A stretch of DNA of 64,000 bases from an uncultured Bacteroidota bacterium. GTDB lineage: Bacteria; Bacteroidota; Bacteroidia; Chitinophagales; Chitinophagaceae. Below are positions 19,344-28,844 of the stretch, one piece after another. Under the pieces are notes generated by a model, which saw only the letters and a list, made by a program, of their open reading frames with translations, was not told the origin of the DNA and did no database searches. The DNA is taken from the NCBI GenBank assembly GCA_903882805.1, contig CAIRYK010000087.1, positions 1 to 64,000 on the forward strand, written 5' to 3'. Both the position numbers and the translations under genes were made by a program. Every line of letters begins with the position of its first letter. Position 1 is the stretch's first letter.

Positions 19344-20213
19344 TTATTGATATAGTGAACCTGTATTAACCACCGGCTGAGCCGCTTTTTCTCCGCAAAG
19401 TACCACCATCAGGTTGCTTACCATTGCGGCTTTCTTTTCTTCGTCGAGCTGCACTATGTCTTTTTTGCTCAGTTGCTCCAACGCCAGCTCTACCATGCTC
19501 ACGGCGCCTTCTACTATCTTAAAGCGCGCCGCCACTATTGCCGATGCCTGCTGGCGTTGCAGCATAGCGCCCGCTATCTCCTGCGCATAGGCCAGGTGGC
19601 TGATGCGCGCTTCTTTAATAATAATACCCGCCGACACCAGGCGTTCGTTGAGCTCGTTTTCCAGCAGCTCGTTTATTTTATTGCCGCCTTCGCGCAGCGT
19701 TAGCACTGCCGATTCGTCTTCAATATTATCGTAGGCAAAACCCATAGTGAGTGTGCGCAGCGCCGCCTCGCTCTGTGTGCGCACAAATGCATTGTAGTCG
19801 GCCACATCGTAGGCTGCTTTGTAGGTGTCTTGTATCTGCCACACTATTACAGCGCCTATCTCTACGGGATTACCCATTTTGTCGTTTACCTTCAGTATGG
19901 GTATAGCCAGATTTTGCACACGCTGCGTTAGTTTGCTGGCGGTATAAAACGGATTTATGAAAAACAGTCCGTTGTCTTTTACCGACCCCACATACTTACC
20001 AAACAGGTTGAGTACACGGGCGTTGTTGGGCTGGACAATTATAAGCCCCTTCCATATGAGCACACACAGCAGTATGCTGATCATTGCCGGTATTACCAGC
20101 AGCGGTTGCTGCTGCGCACCTGTGGCTATCATGCAGCCTACGCTTGCAGCTAAAAATACGATTGACAAAAATAAGGCTGAATAGCCGTTCGTTGGTTTAA
20201 TAATTTTTTCCAT
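19344..20213 (-). CDS. SPFH/Band 7 (stomatin-prohibitin) membrane protein
   Basis: A 289-residue protein. Two N-terminal hydrophobic segments (about 12-31 and 38-60) precede an SPFH domain with [30 protein letters not shown] and the Band 7 core ([71 protein letters not shown]). SPFH proteins form membrane-associated oligomers that organise membrane microdomains and proteases. The specific job here is unknown. It is the first gene of a two-gene operon with the RHH protein. Confidence 0.9.
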   Translation of the reverse strand: MEKIIKPTNGYSALFLSIVFLAASVGCMIATGAQQQPLLVIPAMISILLCVLIWKGLIIVQPNNARVLNLFGKYVGSVKDNGLFFINPFYTASKLTQRVQNLAIPILKVNDKMGNPVEIGAVIVWQIQDTYKAAYDVADYNAFVRTQSEAALRTLTMGFAYDNIEDESAVLTLREGGNKINELLENELNERLVSAGIIIKEARISHLAYAQEIAGAMLQRQQASAIVAARFKIVEGAVSMVELALEQLSKKDIVQLDEEKKAAMVSNLMVVLCGEKAAQPVVNTGSLYQ

Positions 20214-20252
20214 GTTGTTTGTGATAACGATTGTTTGATATCATTTCAATAT

Positions 20253-20260
20253 CAAAGGTA
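20253..20260 (-). promoter_or_regulatory. -7 promoter element of the SPFH operon
   Basis: The minus strand reads TACCTTTG about 40 bases before the ATG at 20213. The direct-repeat-like ATATCA/GATATC context around 20238-20256 could be a regulator site. Confidence 0.5.
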
Positions 20261-20760
20261 TATCGTTTCAATGATTCCAAAGTCATTTTTTAAAAATATT
20301 TTTTTTGGGGTATATAGTACGGTTGGTGTGCAGTGCTTTGAACGCTCAGATACCGTTAATCTTAAAAAATCGGCAAACATTTAGTAATTGCTTGTAATGC
20401 AATTTGATTGTTGGGTATGGGTAGCCCGATAGGGAAAAAATGTACTAGCCGGAGGTGTTGAAAGTGATACTATAAGAGACAAATCAGCGAAATGGTTCAC
20501 ATTCAATACTTGTAAGGTTAGCTATGTCGAGCCTTGTACCGTGACACCCCCGGAGCTCCGCATATCAGAGTTTTTTCGGGCTATGTTGGGTGGGGTGTAC
20601 CTGGCGCGTTATTTTCTCATATACATGAGATTTGGCAAAAACGCTTAAGCAACTTTTTAAGACCAGAGAATGATTGAGCATAGGAAAATTTTTGCTTAGG
20701 CCGACAAAACCATATAATTTTATAGATACCTACTTGAAAATTGATAAATTCCTTTCCTAC
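20261..20760. other. Divergent intergenic region with no recognised gene
   Basis: About 500 bases between the SPFH gene and the unknown secreted protein. A continuation of the downstream reading frame begins at a TTG (20674) but lacks leader features. No terminator, RNA or repeat copy was identified. Confidence 0.4.
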
Positions 20761-21492
20761 ATGATAAACAAAGCCTGTTTTTCGTACCTACATGGCGCAC
20801 TATTGTTGATTATGCCCCTTTGTAGCTGGGCGCAAAACAATCTTAATGAACAAAATAAACCCGGCAAAGGCATTGTACAGGACAGAAATGTTGAAAATGA
20901 GATTAGCAGACTTAAAGGAATACTCAATGAGTCTTCTATAGCGTTTATAAGCAAAAAACATTTTGCATCAGTCGACCTATTCAAACTGTACACTTCAGTA
21001 AAAAACTACGATAGCGCCTGGAGGTACTTGCATTTATCCGACACCGTTTATGTTTATAATCATGGTGGGTGCTTTAGTGCAATACAAATGTCTACAATAA
21101 GGTCGTCTATCATGCATGCCGAATTATATGGTTTGATTGGCGACATAATAAACCTGGAAAAATCGCTTTTGAAAACAATCCTTGTCGACCCCTCTAATCA
21201 ATCAAATTCAGATAGGTGTGATATAATTAAATCTATTACAACTCTCAACAGGTCTTTGCTTAGCCATACGAAAGCTAATGTGCTCAAACAAGGATTTGCA
21301 AAAGCCATTAAAACAAGCCTTCATGATCCACACAATGAAGATAAGTATCCGGAGAGCCAGCCTTATATAGTATGGTTAGATACTAAGCTATATCTTGGCA
21401 GTAATTGCGATTCGCATAACACATCTGCCAATGAACAAGTAATAAAAAAAGGACTCTTTTACAAAATGCTTATGGAGCTTCCAAACAAATAA
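20761..21492 (+). CDS. Secreted protein of unknown function
   Basis: 243 residues, not recognised. MINKACFSYLHGALLLIMPLCSWAQ is a signal peptide ending in the common Bacteroidota WAQ cut, so the ATG at 20761 was chosen over a TTG at 20674. The mature part is mixed alpha/polar with FKLYTSVKNYDSAWRYLHLSD, which may be TPR-like helices, but no motif is diagnostic. Base composition is more AT-rich than neighbours, as in acquired or lineage-specific genes. It stands alone between divergent and convergent genes. Confidence 0.6.
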   Translation: MINKACFSYLHGALLLIMPLCSWAQNNLNEQNKPGKGIVQDRNVENEISRLKGILNESSIAFISKKHFASVDLFKLYTSVKNYDSAWRYLHLSDTVYVYNHGGCFSAIQMSTIRSSIMHAELYGLIGDIINLEKSLLKTILVDPSNQSNSDRCDIIKSITTLNRSLLSHTKANVLKQGFAKAIKTSLHDPHNEDKYPESQPYIVWLDTKLYLGSNCDSHNTSANEQVIKKGLFYKMLMELPNK

Positions 21493-21614
21493 CGAGGTTC
21501 ATTAAGATACAAATACTGTTCATCGCAATAATAAACAATAGCTAACCTTCTGGTTATAGACTATGAAATGTTATCTGCTTTCCTACCATCAGCCCAACAT
21601 TTCATCAACCGGTT

Positions 21615-22067
21615 TTATACCTGCGGCGACTGCAGCGACATCATATAGTGCGGTATGCCTACTTCGGTAAACTCATCGCCATAGGTGGTGTAGCCCATAC
21701 TGGCGTAAAAGCCCATGGCTACTTTGCGGGCGTGAAGTATTATTTGTTTGTAGCCTGCCTGCCATGCATATTTTTCGGCGGCCTGCACCAGCATCCTGCC
21801 TATTCCTTTGCCTTGCCACTGTGGGTAAACGGCCATTGCTCGTAGCTGTATCTGCTCTTCGCTAAGGCGGTGCATAAATACGCAACCTATAACACTGCCG
21901 CCAGATGAAGCCACAAAAATAGTGTCAATATAATCCCGGCTCAGATTGTCGTTTTTCAGGCTCAAGCCCAGCGGTTTGCGCAGCACTTCTTCGCGCAGGT
22001 TCCACACCTCCTGAAACTCGGGCATGTCGGGGGTTATGGTATAAACAGTTATTTGCGTATCGGCCAT
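21615..22067 (-). CDS. GNAT family N-acetyltransferase
   Basis: 150 residues from MADTQITVYTITPDM. The acetyl-CoA binding motif A is MAVYPQWQGKGIGRMLVQAAEKYA (Q-x-x-G-x-G), and motif B is KQIILHARKVAMGFYASMGYTTYGDEF. This resembles the ElaA/YjcF-like small acetyltransferases. The substrate is unknown. The open frame extends 13 codons upstream, but the promoter -7 element (22104-22111) overlaps that extension, so the ATG at 22067 is preferred. Confidence 0.85.
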   Translation of the reverse strand: MADTQITVYTITPDMPEFQEVWNLREEVLRKPLGLSLKNDNLSRDYIDTIFVASSGGSVIGCVFMHRLSEEQIQLRAMAVYPQWQGKGIGRMLVQAAEKYAWQAGYKQIILHARKVAMGFYASMGYTTYGDEFTEVGIPHYMMSLQSPQV

Positions 22068-22103
22068 GGGGTACAATGGACGGTATATTATAACGCGCCC
22101 ATA

Positions 22104-22132
22104 CAAAAATAGCTAAAAACAGAAGTTACCAA
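22104..22132 (-). promoter_or_regulatory. Promoter of the GNAT gene
   Basis: The minus strand has TTG (22132-22130), 18 bases, then TATTTTTG (22111-22104), about 37 bases before the ATG at 22067. Confidence 0.55.
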
Positions 22133-22133
22133 C

Positions 22134-24539
22134 CTAATCGAGAATGATTTCTGTTTCCTGCGCGCTGCGTATCAGGAAGGGCTTTACTTTTTCAGATGCA
22201 TACGACTTTGTCGGGCCTTTCTGATAATGCGCCTGATACTCGCCGGGCTGTATCTGCAGATGCTGCATAGATGGATTATCGAGCTCCAGGGTAGCAAACT
22301 CCATATATTTATCGCCCGAGCGTTGGTACAGCGTTACCTTGGTGGCATTGGTTTGGGGCGTAAACTTGGCAAATCCCGGCTGAGGTATGCGTATAATGGT
22401 TTCTACATCAAAATCGAGATCGAGGTAGCGCACATCTTTAGGAAAGGTGTTGATCTCTATATGGTAGCTGCCGGGCTCGTATTCTACGGCGTCGGTGCAT
22501 TTTTGGAGGTTTACGCGGCCGCGCTTTTTGTTGCGCTCTATCACCTGCGCCACAAATTCGGTTACCGGGCGCGAGCGATTATCGCCGTAAGCAAAGCTGA
22601 TGGTGGTGTTTTTTACCAGTACATCTACTCTGTTCTTTTTATCTTTTTCTATTTTCAGGTTGGGCACTACCAGCGTACGCTTGGTAGCAAACGTAAGGTT
22701 GTAGGTACCCACTGCAATATCCGTTTGCGGATCCGGGTTGCCCTCTCCATCTACTGTGCGGTAAAACTTCTTTACATCTTTATGTGTAGCTGGGTCTACG
22801 AGCACTACCTGAGGAGTGGTGGAGTAATACTTGCCCTTACCGTTGGTGAAGTACACCTCCAGCGTGGTTTCCTTAGCTTCTTCGGCTACGTAGGTAAAGT
22901 CGGCTTTCATTTCGCCGGGGGCCAGCGCCTTATCTGTTTTCAGCAATTTTGTAGGCGACACTGGAGCTATCACTACCGGCGGCGGCGGAACGGCATCGAA
23001 CTTAAAGGGCGGCAATGCCGGCACCGCGCGCGGCGACAGCGTTTTGTCTTCAATCACCCAAAAGCCTATCAGGGTTTTAGGCGCGGCCAGCTTCAGTCGG
23101 GCTATTTTCTGCGGCGAACGGTCGAGCTGCTCTACAGGCGGCACATAAGGTATATCATATATAGGCGGCGGCAGTGGTATGTTGCGCATAGCGGCTACCA
23201 TGCCGCGGGGCGCGGGGGCTGCCACTGCAATACGCTGAGCGGCCTGCAGGCGGAGCGGTGTTATCTTGGCTATGTCGCGCGGTATAACCGGTTCCTCGGC
23301 GGCAAAAGCCGGTAGGGGTGGCGCGGCTACTGGTTTTGGAGCTGCCGGGCGCGACGCCATAGCTACAGCAAAAGCCACAGACTTTGCAGCTGCCATTGCA
23401 GGTATCTTTTCGGCTACGCGGGGCGGAGCGGGTATAAAATATACGGGCTGGGGTAGCGCAGGCACCGGCATTGGACCATGAGTTACCGGCGGGCCCGTAA
23501 CAATAGTATATTGTATAGGGCGCAACGTTGTGGCTGCAAAAATCTTTTCGTTGGCGCGCGGCGGCGGCGGTATTATTATTACCGGCTCGGGCAGCGGTAC
23601 TTCGCGGTCCAGAGGGCCGGGCACAGGCATACGCGCAGGCGCAATGTTTATTTTAGCAACCGGCGCTCCCGTCAGTCGGGCTATCTTTTCGGCTACCGGT
23701 TTTGGCTTTACAGGCGGTTTGGCTACCGTATCCACTTTCTTTGGCGGCGGCGGCGTTATTTTCTTTACCGAATCTATGTTTTTGGTAATTTCTATGTTTG
23801 GTATGTTTACATTCAGCACGCTGGGCGTGTTGGCTTTTACGGCCTGTAGCTGCTTGTAGTCGGTCTGGCTTATTTTCAGTACTGGCCTGAAGGCGTTTAC
23901 TATGGTGCTTACCGCCTTGGGTATGTCGCCGTTTTTGGTCACCTGCAGGTAGTCGCCCATGCACGAGTACACGGTCTTGAGTTTTGCATCGTCTTCCAGA
24001 CTAACGATATAGGGCTTAAAAAACACCTTCGATTGCAGCAGGCGTTTCATCACATCGCATATATCGCCGCCGCAGCTTTCGCCGCCATCGGTTATCAGTA
24101 TTATGCTGTAAGCATTTTTGTTTACGTCTACGAGATCAAATTCGGCGGCCTGGCTAAGCGCATAGGCTATGGGGGTAACGCCCAGCGGATGGATATCTGT
24201 GAGGCGCAGATCCATTTGTATGCGGTTGTCTTTGGCAAACGCCACTTCGTTTTTGGTGTCGTAGCAGTTGTTTTCGAGGGTGGTGTACTGGTGCCCAAAC
24301 ACGCGGAGCGAAAACTCTACCTGATTGTTTACAGCATATACGCTGTCCATGAGCGACAGTATCAGTTCGTCGGCTGCGCGATACTTGGGTTTGCCGCCGG
24401 GCCAGGTATGTATCATACTCGACGATTCGTCGAGCAGGATGAGTATACGCGACTGCGTCCATTCTTCTTTTACCTGAGCAAACGAAAAATGGGCTGAAAA
24501 AATACCCGCAAACAACAACATAGACCGCCTGAACCGCAT
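22134..24539 (-). CDS. Secreted von Willebrand factor A-domain protein with Pro/Ala-rich linker
   Basis: 801 residues with signal peptide MRFRRSMLLFAGIFSAHFSFAQ. The vWA domain (~30-215) has a complete MIDAS: DESSS (D37, S39, S41), the Thr in LGVTPIAYAL and the Asp in ITDGGESC. Residues ~240-520 are a long Pro/Ala/Val-rich linker with repeated PLP, PPPP and KIAxL patterns, likely extended and periplasm- or wall-spanning. The C-terminal ~270 residues form beta-rich modules (e.g. LEVYFTNGKGKYYSTTPQVVLVD). Metal-dependent protein binding is expected. The partner is unknown. It is a single-gene unit. Confidence 0.82.
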   Translation of the reverse strand: MRFRRSMLLFAGIFSAHFSFAQVKEEWTQSRILILLDESSSMIHTWPGGKPKYRAADELILSLMDSVYAVNNQVEFSLRVFGHQYTTLENNCYDTKNEVAFAKDNRIQMDLRLTDIHPLGVTPIAYALSQAAEFDLVDVNKNAYSIILITDGGESCGGDICDVMKRLLQSKVFFKPYIVSLEDDAKLKTVYSCMGDYLQVTKNGDIPKAVSTIVNAFRPVLKISQTDYKQLQAVKANTPSVLNVNIPNIEITKNIDSVKKITPPPPKKVDTVAKPPVKPKPVAEKIARLTGAPVAKINIAPARMPVPGPLDREVPLPEPVIIIPPPPRANEKIFAATTLRPIQYTIVTGPPVTHGPMPVPALPQPVYFIPAPPRVAEKIPAMAAAKSVAFAVAMASRPAAPKPVAAPPLPAFAAEEPVIPRDIAKITPLRLQAAQRIAVAAPAPRGMVAAMRNIPLPPPIYDIPYVPPVEQLDRSPQKIARLKLAAPKTLIGFWVIEDKTLSPRAVPALPPFKFDAVPPPPVVIAPVSPTKLLKTDKALAPGEMKADFTYVAEEAKETTLEVYFTNGKGKYYSTTPQVVLVDPATHKDVKKFYRTVDGEGNPDPQTDIAVGTYNLTFATKRTLVVPNLKIEKDKKNRVDVLVKNTTISFAYGDNRSRPVTEFVAQVIERNKKRGRVNLQKCTDAVEYEPGSYHIEINTFPKDVRYLDLDFDVETIIRIPQPGFAKFTPQTNATKVTLYQRSGDKYMEFATLELDNPSMQHLQIQPGEYQAHYQKGPTKSYASEKVKPFLIRSAQETEIILD

Positions 24540-24585
24540 GTATACCCCTAAAACTTACTCAAAAATGTGTGAAAAACTAAAAAGC

Positions 24586-24593
24586 CAAAATTA
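24586..24593 (-). promoter_or_regulatory. -7 promoter element of the vWA gene
   Basis: The minus strand reads TAATTTTG about 47 bases before the ATG at 24539. Confidence 0.45.
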
Positions 24594-24765
24594 CCAACAA
24601 TAAGTGGTAGCGCCATAGGTGAATTTTATTTTACGATTTTTTTATAATCTGTTGGGGAAAACTAGTCTAATAACCTCGCTGCGTCGCTCAGGCAGGGCGT
24701 TTGCGCTTATAGGGCTATCAGTGTTTTTGCGGCAGGGACGCAACCGCTTAGTAATGAAACAACTA

Positions 24766-24773
24766 TACCTTTG
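24766..24773 (+). promoter_or_regulatory. -7 promoter element of the photolyase gene
   Basis: TACCTTTG, matching TAnnTTTG, 18 bases before the ATG at 24792. The longer frame starting at 24771 would begin inside it, so the ATG at 24792 is preferred. Confidence 0.55.
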
Positions 24774-24791
24774 CCGCAACACTGCAACATT

Positions 24792-26102
24792 ATGACGCCA
24801 TATGTATCTGTATTCTGGTTTCGACGCGACCTTAGGCTCAACGACAATGCCGGCTTGTACAGGGCGCTCAAGGCTGGCGAGCCGGTATTGCCCGTATTTA
24901 TATTTGATACCGATATACTGAATAAACTGGACAACAAAGCCGATATGCGGGTAACGTATATACACCAGGCGCTGCAGCAGTTGCAACAACAACTGGCGGG
25001 CATGGGCAGCTCATTGCTGACACTACATGGCAACCCCGCTGATGTTTTTGCCCGGCTGACGACCGTATTTGATATAAAAGCGGTGTATACCAATCGCGAC
25101 TATGAGCCCGGCGCCATAGCGCGCGACGCTGCTATTACTAATTTGCTGGCGCAAAAGGGTATTGCGCTGCACTCGTACAAAGATCAGGTGATTTTTGACC
25201 GCAGCGAGGTAGTGAAAGACAATGGCGAACCCTATACGGTGTTTACGCCATATAGCCGCAAGTGGAAGCAAAAGCTAACCGACTTTTACCTGAAACCCTA
25301 CCCAACGGAGGGCTATTTTGCCAACTTGTACAAACAGCCGCCTCAACCGCTACTACCGCTGTCCGATATAGGGTTTACCTATGCCGACCCGCACACCGGC
25401 CCGGCAATACTGAACGAAACCATAGCCGCCACCTACGACAAGACCCGCGACCTGCCCGCCATAGCCGGCACCACACGCCTGAGCCTGCACCTGAGGTTTG
25501 GCACAATAAGCATACGACAACTGGCGGCACGGGTAAAGGCCATCAACGAAACATTGCTGAACGAACTGATATGGCGCGAGTTTTATATGGCTATTCTGTA
25601 TCACTACCCGCATGTAGTAGGCGGCAGCTTTAAGCGCGAATACGACAAAATAGAGTGGCGTAATAATGAGGCGGAGTTTGAACGCTGGAAAAATGGACAA
25701 ACCGGCTACCCCATAGTAGATGCTGGCATGCGCGAGCTAAACACAACAGGATTTATGCACAACAGGGTGCGCATGATAACAGCGAGCTTCCTGACCAAGC
25801 ACTTGCTCATAGACTGGCGATGGGGCGAAGCCTATTTTGCAGAAAAGCTGCTCGACTACGACCTGTCGGCTAACAATGGCGGGTGGCAGTGGGCGGCAGG
25901 CAGCGGTTGCGATGCAGCGCCCTACTTCAGGATATTTAATCCGTACCTGCAAACCCAAAAATTTGACCCCGACCTTAAATACATTCGCAAATGGACGCCC
26001 GAATATGAGCAGCTTACCTATATGCGCCCTATTGTAGACCATGCCGTAGCCCGCGAGCGATGCCTGGCAGTGTATAAAAAGGGTTTGGGAAAGGCGGAGT
26101 AG
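24792..26102 (+). CDS. phr: Deoxyribodipyrimidine photolyase (cryptochrome/photolyase family)
   Basis: Light-driven repair of UV-induced cyclobutane pyrimidine dimers with FAD and an antenna chromophore. 436 residues. The N-terminal Rossmann antenna domain starts VSVFWFRRDLRLNDNAGL. The C-terminal FAD domain carries TRLSLHLRFGTISIR, NELIWREFYMAILYHYP, the DAGMRELNTTGFMHNRVRM box and LDYDLSANNGGWQWAAGSGCDAAPYFRIFNP. It ends with the usual FDPDLKYIRKWTPE. Length and motifs fit class I CPD photolyases. A 6-4 or cryptochrome function is less likely but not excluded. It is a single-gene unit. Confidence 0.92.
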   Translation: MTPYVSVFWFRRDLRLNDNAGLYRALKAGEPVLPVFIFDTDILNKLDNKADMRVTYIHQALQQLQQQLAGMGSSLLTLHGNPADVFARLTTVFDIKAVYTNRDYEPGAIARDAAITNLLAQKGIALHSYKDQVIFDRSEVVKDNGEPYTVFTPYSRKWKQKLTDFYLKPYPTEGYFANLYKQPPQPLLPLSDIGFTYADPHTGPAILNETIAATYDKTRDLPAIAGTTRLSLHLRFGTISIRQLAARVKAINETLLNELIWREFYMAILYHYPHVVGGSFKREYDKIEWRNNEAEFERWKNGQTGYPIVDAGMRELNTTGFMHNRVRMITASFLTKHLLIDWRWGEAYFAEKLLDYDLSANNGGWQWAAGSGCDAAPYFRIFNPYLQTQKFDPDLKYIRKWTPEYEQLTYMRPIVDHAVARERCLAVYKKGLGKAE

Positions 26103-26129
26103 GGGGCGGCGGGAGTAGCCTGGGAGTAG

Positions 26130-26225
26130 GAACAATACACACCAACCCCGAAAAGGAATGAAGGTGAGACTACGCAGGAGTTGTATTTTACAATGGTAAT
26201 TCGACGTCTCAGGAGTTGGACAACA
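26130..26225 (+). repeat. Dispersed intergenic repeat (copy 1 of a pair)
   Basis: About 90 bases (CAACCCCGAAAAGG, then GTGAGACTACGCAGGAG, TATTTTACAATGGTAAT) that reappear in diverged form at about 31833-31905. Both copies flank the TonB receptor operon in the same orientation. Confidence 0.6.
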
Positions 26226-26277
26226 TTTTTTATATTTTATTTACGACACAAGTTCTGTACGACCACAATAAAAAAAA

Positions 26278-26988
26278 TCAGTATCCCAACTCTGCAAGCT
26301 TGCTAACTTGATCTTTATATTGCTCTCCGATAGGTAATTCCTGATCTCCGATAAAAAGGTCATTCTTGCGTATGGTGGTAATTTTCCTGACATTAACGAT
26401 GAAAGATTTATGAATACGGATAAATAAACTTGCAGGCAGCATATCTAAAATAGCCTTCATACTGATACGCACTAATAATGTGCGTGAAGGCGCCTGAAAA
26501 TGGATGCGTACATAATCTTTTACGCTTTCTATGGTTAATATGTCGGCAAGGGTCACCTTTACCATTTTATAATCAATTGGAACAAAGATAAATTCTTTAG
26601 TATCCGGCTTTGCAGGTTGGTTTAAGCGCTGCAGGTTGTGATAATCCAACGCCCTGTTGCAGGCTTTCACAAACCGCTCAAATGCTACCGGCTTTAACAG
26701 GTAATCGACTACATCAAGGTCATAACTTGCCAGTGCAAATTTCTCATGGGCAGTTATGAATATAAACATTGGTTTTACTGTTAATGATTGTATGAGTTGC
26801 AAACCGTTTAGCCCGGGCATCTGAATATCTGAGAACACCAATTCTATTTGCTCGCGTTGCATAATCTCCATAGCATCCATTGCATTTCGGCACTTTGCTT
26901 TCAACACAAGAAAAGGAATACTGCGTATATTGTCTTCGAGCAGATCGAGGGCCAAAGGTTCATCGTCAATAGCTATGCAGTTGAGCAT
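26278..26988 (-). CDS. LytTR family response regulator
   Basis: 236 residues. The receiver domain (1-~120) has IDDEP, the phospho-acceptor Asp54 in LVFSDIQMPGLNG, ITAHEKFA and YLLKPVAF (conserved Lys). The C-terminal LytTR DNA-binding domain (~140-236) has ADILTIESVKDYVRIHF and FIRIHKSFIVNVRKI. It is activated by the upstream histidine kinase, whose 3' end it overlaps by 16 bases. Likely targets include the TonB receptor operon that both genes belong to, but this is positional inference. Confidence 0.92.
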   Translation of the reverse strand: MLNCIAIDDEPLALDLLEDNIRSIPFLVLKAKCRNAMDAMEIMQREQIELVFSDIQMPGLNGLQLIQSLTVKPMFIFITAHEKFALASYDLDVVDYLLKPVAFERFVKACNRALDYHNLQRLNQPAKPDTKEFIFVPIDYKMVKVTLADILTIESVKDYVRIHFQAPSRTLLVRISMKAILDMLPASLFIRIHKSFIVNVRKITTIRKNDLFIGDQELPIGEQYKDQVSKLAELGY

Positions 26989-28019
26989 TTGTTGAGTTGT
27001 AAGTTTAGTGAAACTGTAAATCGATCATTCAACTGTGTATCCAGGCTATGCCGTCCTTCGTATAGTAAACTCAACCGTTTACGGACATTGACCATACCTA
27101 TGCCATGGGCATCATCGAATAGCTGTGGTTGTCGCGACACATACTTGTTGGAAACAGAAAAAAAGAGCCTGTCATCGGCTATCGACAGCTTAATATTTAT
27201 ATCCGGGTTGGGTACTAAGTCGATACCATGTTTAAACGCATTTTCAACAAAAGGTATCAATAACATTGGCTCAATAGTATGTGCCGACGAATCGGGTATA
27301 GCTATCTGTAAATTTATTTTTACGTTATCGTACCTCATACTCTGTAGGCTGATATAACTCTGCAGGTATTGCGTCTCCATTTTTAATGATACTTGCGCTT
27401 CATCAGTTTCGTATAGCATATAGCGCATGATACCAGACATATTAATAAGCATCGGTTCCAGCAAATCAGATTTCTTGCGCGCCAGGGCTACCATATTATT
27501 GAGTGCATTAAACAGGAAATGAGGCCCCATCTGCCACCGCAAAAACTGGAGTTCCGCTTTTAGTGATTCGTTCTCCCGCTCTTTCTGTAATTTTTCTACC
27601 CGCATTGCTTCGCCTGAAAGATAAAAACCATAAGCCACAGACATTACGACAAAGTAAATGATGACAGGCATTCCACTACCGGGGCCGTCTGGCATATCGG
27701 GGAAACATATATTGTGCAACAATTTGCCATACCAGTACTGTGCGCCTATTAGCAATAGTTGCACAAATAGTAACAATCCCAGTTTTTTTGCTGGAAGCAA
27801 CCTTGGAAAAATGTATTGTGTATTGATGTAAAAAAAAGGAATGAGCAGCACATTTTGCAGGATAGAGAAATAGAGCCAGAAACCATCGGTATGCATGCGC
27901 GCAACAGGCGGCATAGGGTTATGCATACGCGGTTCGGGACGCATAAAATGGGGAATGGCAAAAAATAGCGCCCATGCCATAATATGCAGTATCACCGTCA
28001 ACCATTTTTTCTTGTGCAT
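26973..28019 (-). CDS. LytS-like sensor histidine kinase
   Basis: 348 residues. About four transmembrane segments in the first 145 residues lack an obvious extracellular sensor domain. The His_kinase (LytS) phospho-acceptor box RWQMGPHFLFNALNNMVAL is near 180, and the HATPase part has MLLIPFVENAFKHGID (N box) and GIGMVNVRKRLSLLYEG (G box). It signals to the LytTR regulator immediately downstream. Its start lies eight bases past the DUF4249 stop, so all four genes from 31613 down form one operon. This two-component pair is often a helper for a neighbouring receptor. Confidence 0.92.
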   Translation of the reverse strand: MHKKKWLTVILHIMAWALFFAIPHFMRPEPRMHNPMPPVARMHTDGFWLYFSILQNVLLIPFFYINTQYIFPRLLPAKKLGLLLFVQLLLIGAQYWYGKLLHNICFPDMPDGPGSGMPVIIYFVVMSVAYGFYLSGEAMRVEKLQKERENESLKAELQFLRWQMGPHFLFNALNNMVALARKKSDLLEPMLINMSGIMRYMLYETDEAQVSLKMETQYLQSYISLQSMRYDNVKINLQIAIPDSSAHTIEPMLLIPFVENAFKHGIDLVPNPDINIKLSIADDRLFFSVSNKYVSRQPQLFDDAHGIGMVNVRKRLSLLYEGRHSLDTQLNDRFTVSLNLQLNKCSTA

Positions 28020-28027
28020 GGGCTATG

Positions 28028-28843
28028 CTAATTTTTAATCACCTGAAGATACAGGGTGTCTGCATTGATACCGGTAAAAATACCAAATCCGTTCACTATA
28101 TTAGTGACAGGCGTGGTAAGACTTTGTGAACTATTGCTTTCCTGCTCATATAATGTTGCGTATTCGGGCTGCAAATGATACAAGACTAATCTGTACAAAC
28201 CAAAATACTCGAACGACATGGATGGTAACCTAACACTGGCGGTAACAGAAGGTTGATTGCGAAAGCTGAAAGCCGGTCGGGAGCTATTGCTTATAGTGTC
28301 TCGCACCAATTCAGGATCGGCAGTGGTATTTTCCGCAACCAGCATGTAGTAGCTCTTGTCATCATTTGTCCATTCAATATCTACCGGATCGGGCATGGAA
28401 AAGCTGGGTGGGCCAGAGGCGAATGTTGACTCATCTATTTTATCAAGCCAGATAGCTGTAGCCGAGGAGGAAACATTAACCGGGTGCGACGGTATGATTG
28501 TAGAGGCAGTAACCTCTTTGCCATTGTAAAGGAAGGATAATTTATAGTTTCTCCCGGCGGCTACAACAACATTTGTATCAGTATAAACAGTATCTGAAAA
28601 CCGGAGCAAGTGTACAGTACTGTCATCAGACAGGTAAACCTTTAGTGTTTTCAGATTTTCTGATGACACGCCCACTCCTGATGACGTAGATGCTTGCCGC
28701 GATATTTGTACAGTGGGGTGTCTGCCCGCAAACAGATAACTTATTACCACCGGCCTATCGTTATAATCGGGAGAAGTGGATTTGTTGCAGGCGCTGCAAG
28801 CAACCAGAAAAAAGCAAATAATACTTAAGGTAGGCATGCGCAT
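28028..28843 (-). CDS. DUF4249 family outer membrane lipoprotein
   Basis: About 271 residues. MRMPTLSIICFFLVACSACNKS has a lipobox, with Cys acylation likely at one of the two Cys in ACSACN. DUF4249 proteins are beta-rich lipoproteins almost always encoded just after a TonB receptor in Bacteroidota and presumed to be its surface partner. The ATG at 28843 comes one base after the receptor's TAA (28847-28845), whereas the longer frame (28888) would overlap the receptor. TVQISRQASTSSGVGVSSENLKTLKVYLSDD fits the family N-terminus. The ligand is unknown. Confidence 0.85.
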   Translation of the reverse strand: MRMPTLSIICFFLVACSACNKSTSPDYNDRPVVISYLFAGRHPTVQISRQASTSSGVGVSSENLKTLKVYLSDDSTVHLLRFSDTVYTDTNVVVAAGRNYKLSFLYNGKEVTASTIIPSHPVNVSSSATAIWLDKIDESTFASGPPSFSMPDPVDIEWTNDDKSYYMLVAENTTADPELVRDTISNSSRPAFSFRNQPSVTASVRLPSMSFEYFGLYRLVLYHLQPEYATLYEQESNSSQSLTTPVTNIVNGFGIFTGINADTLYLQVIKN

Positions 28844-28844
28844 A

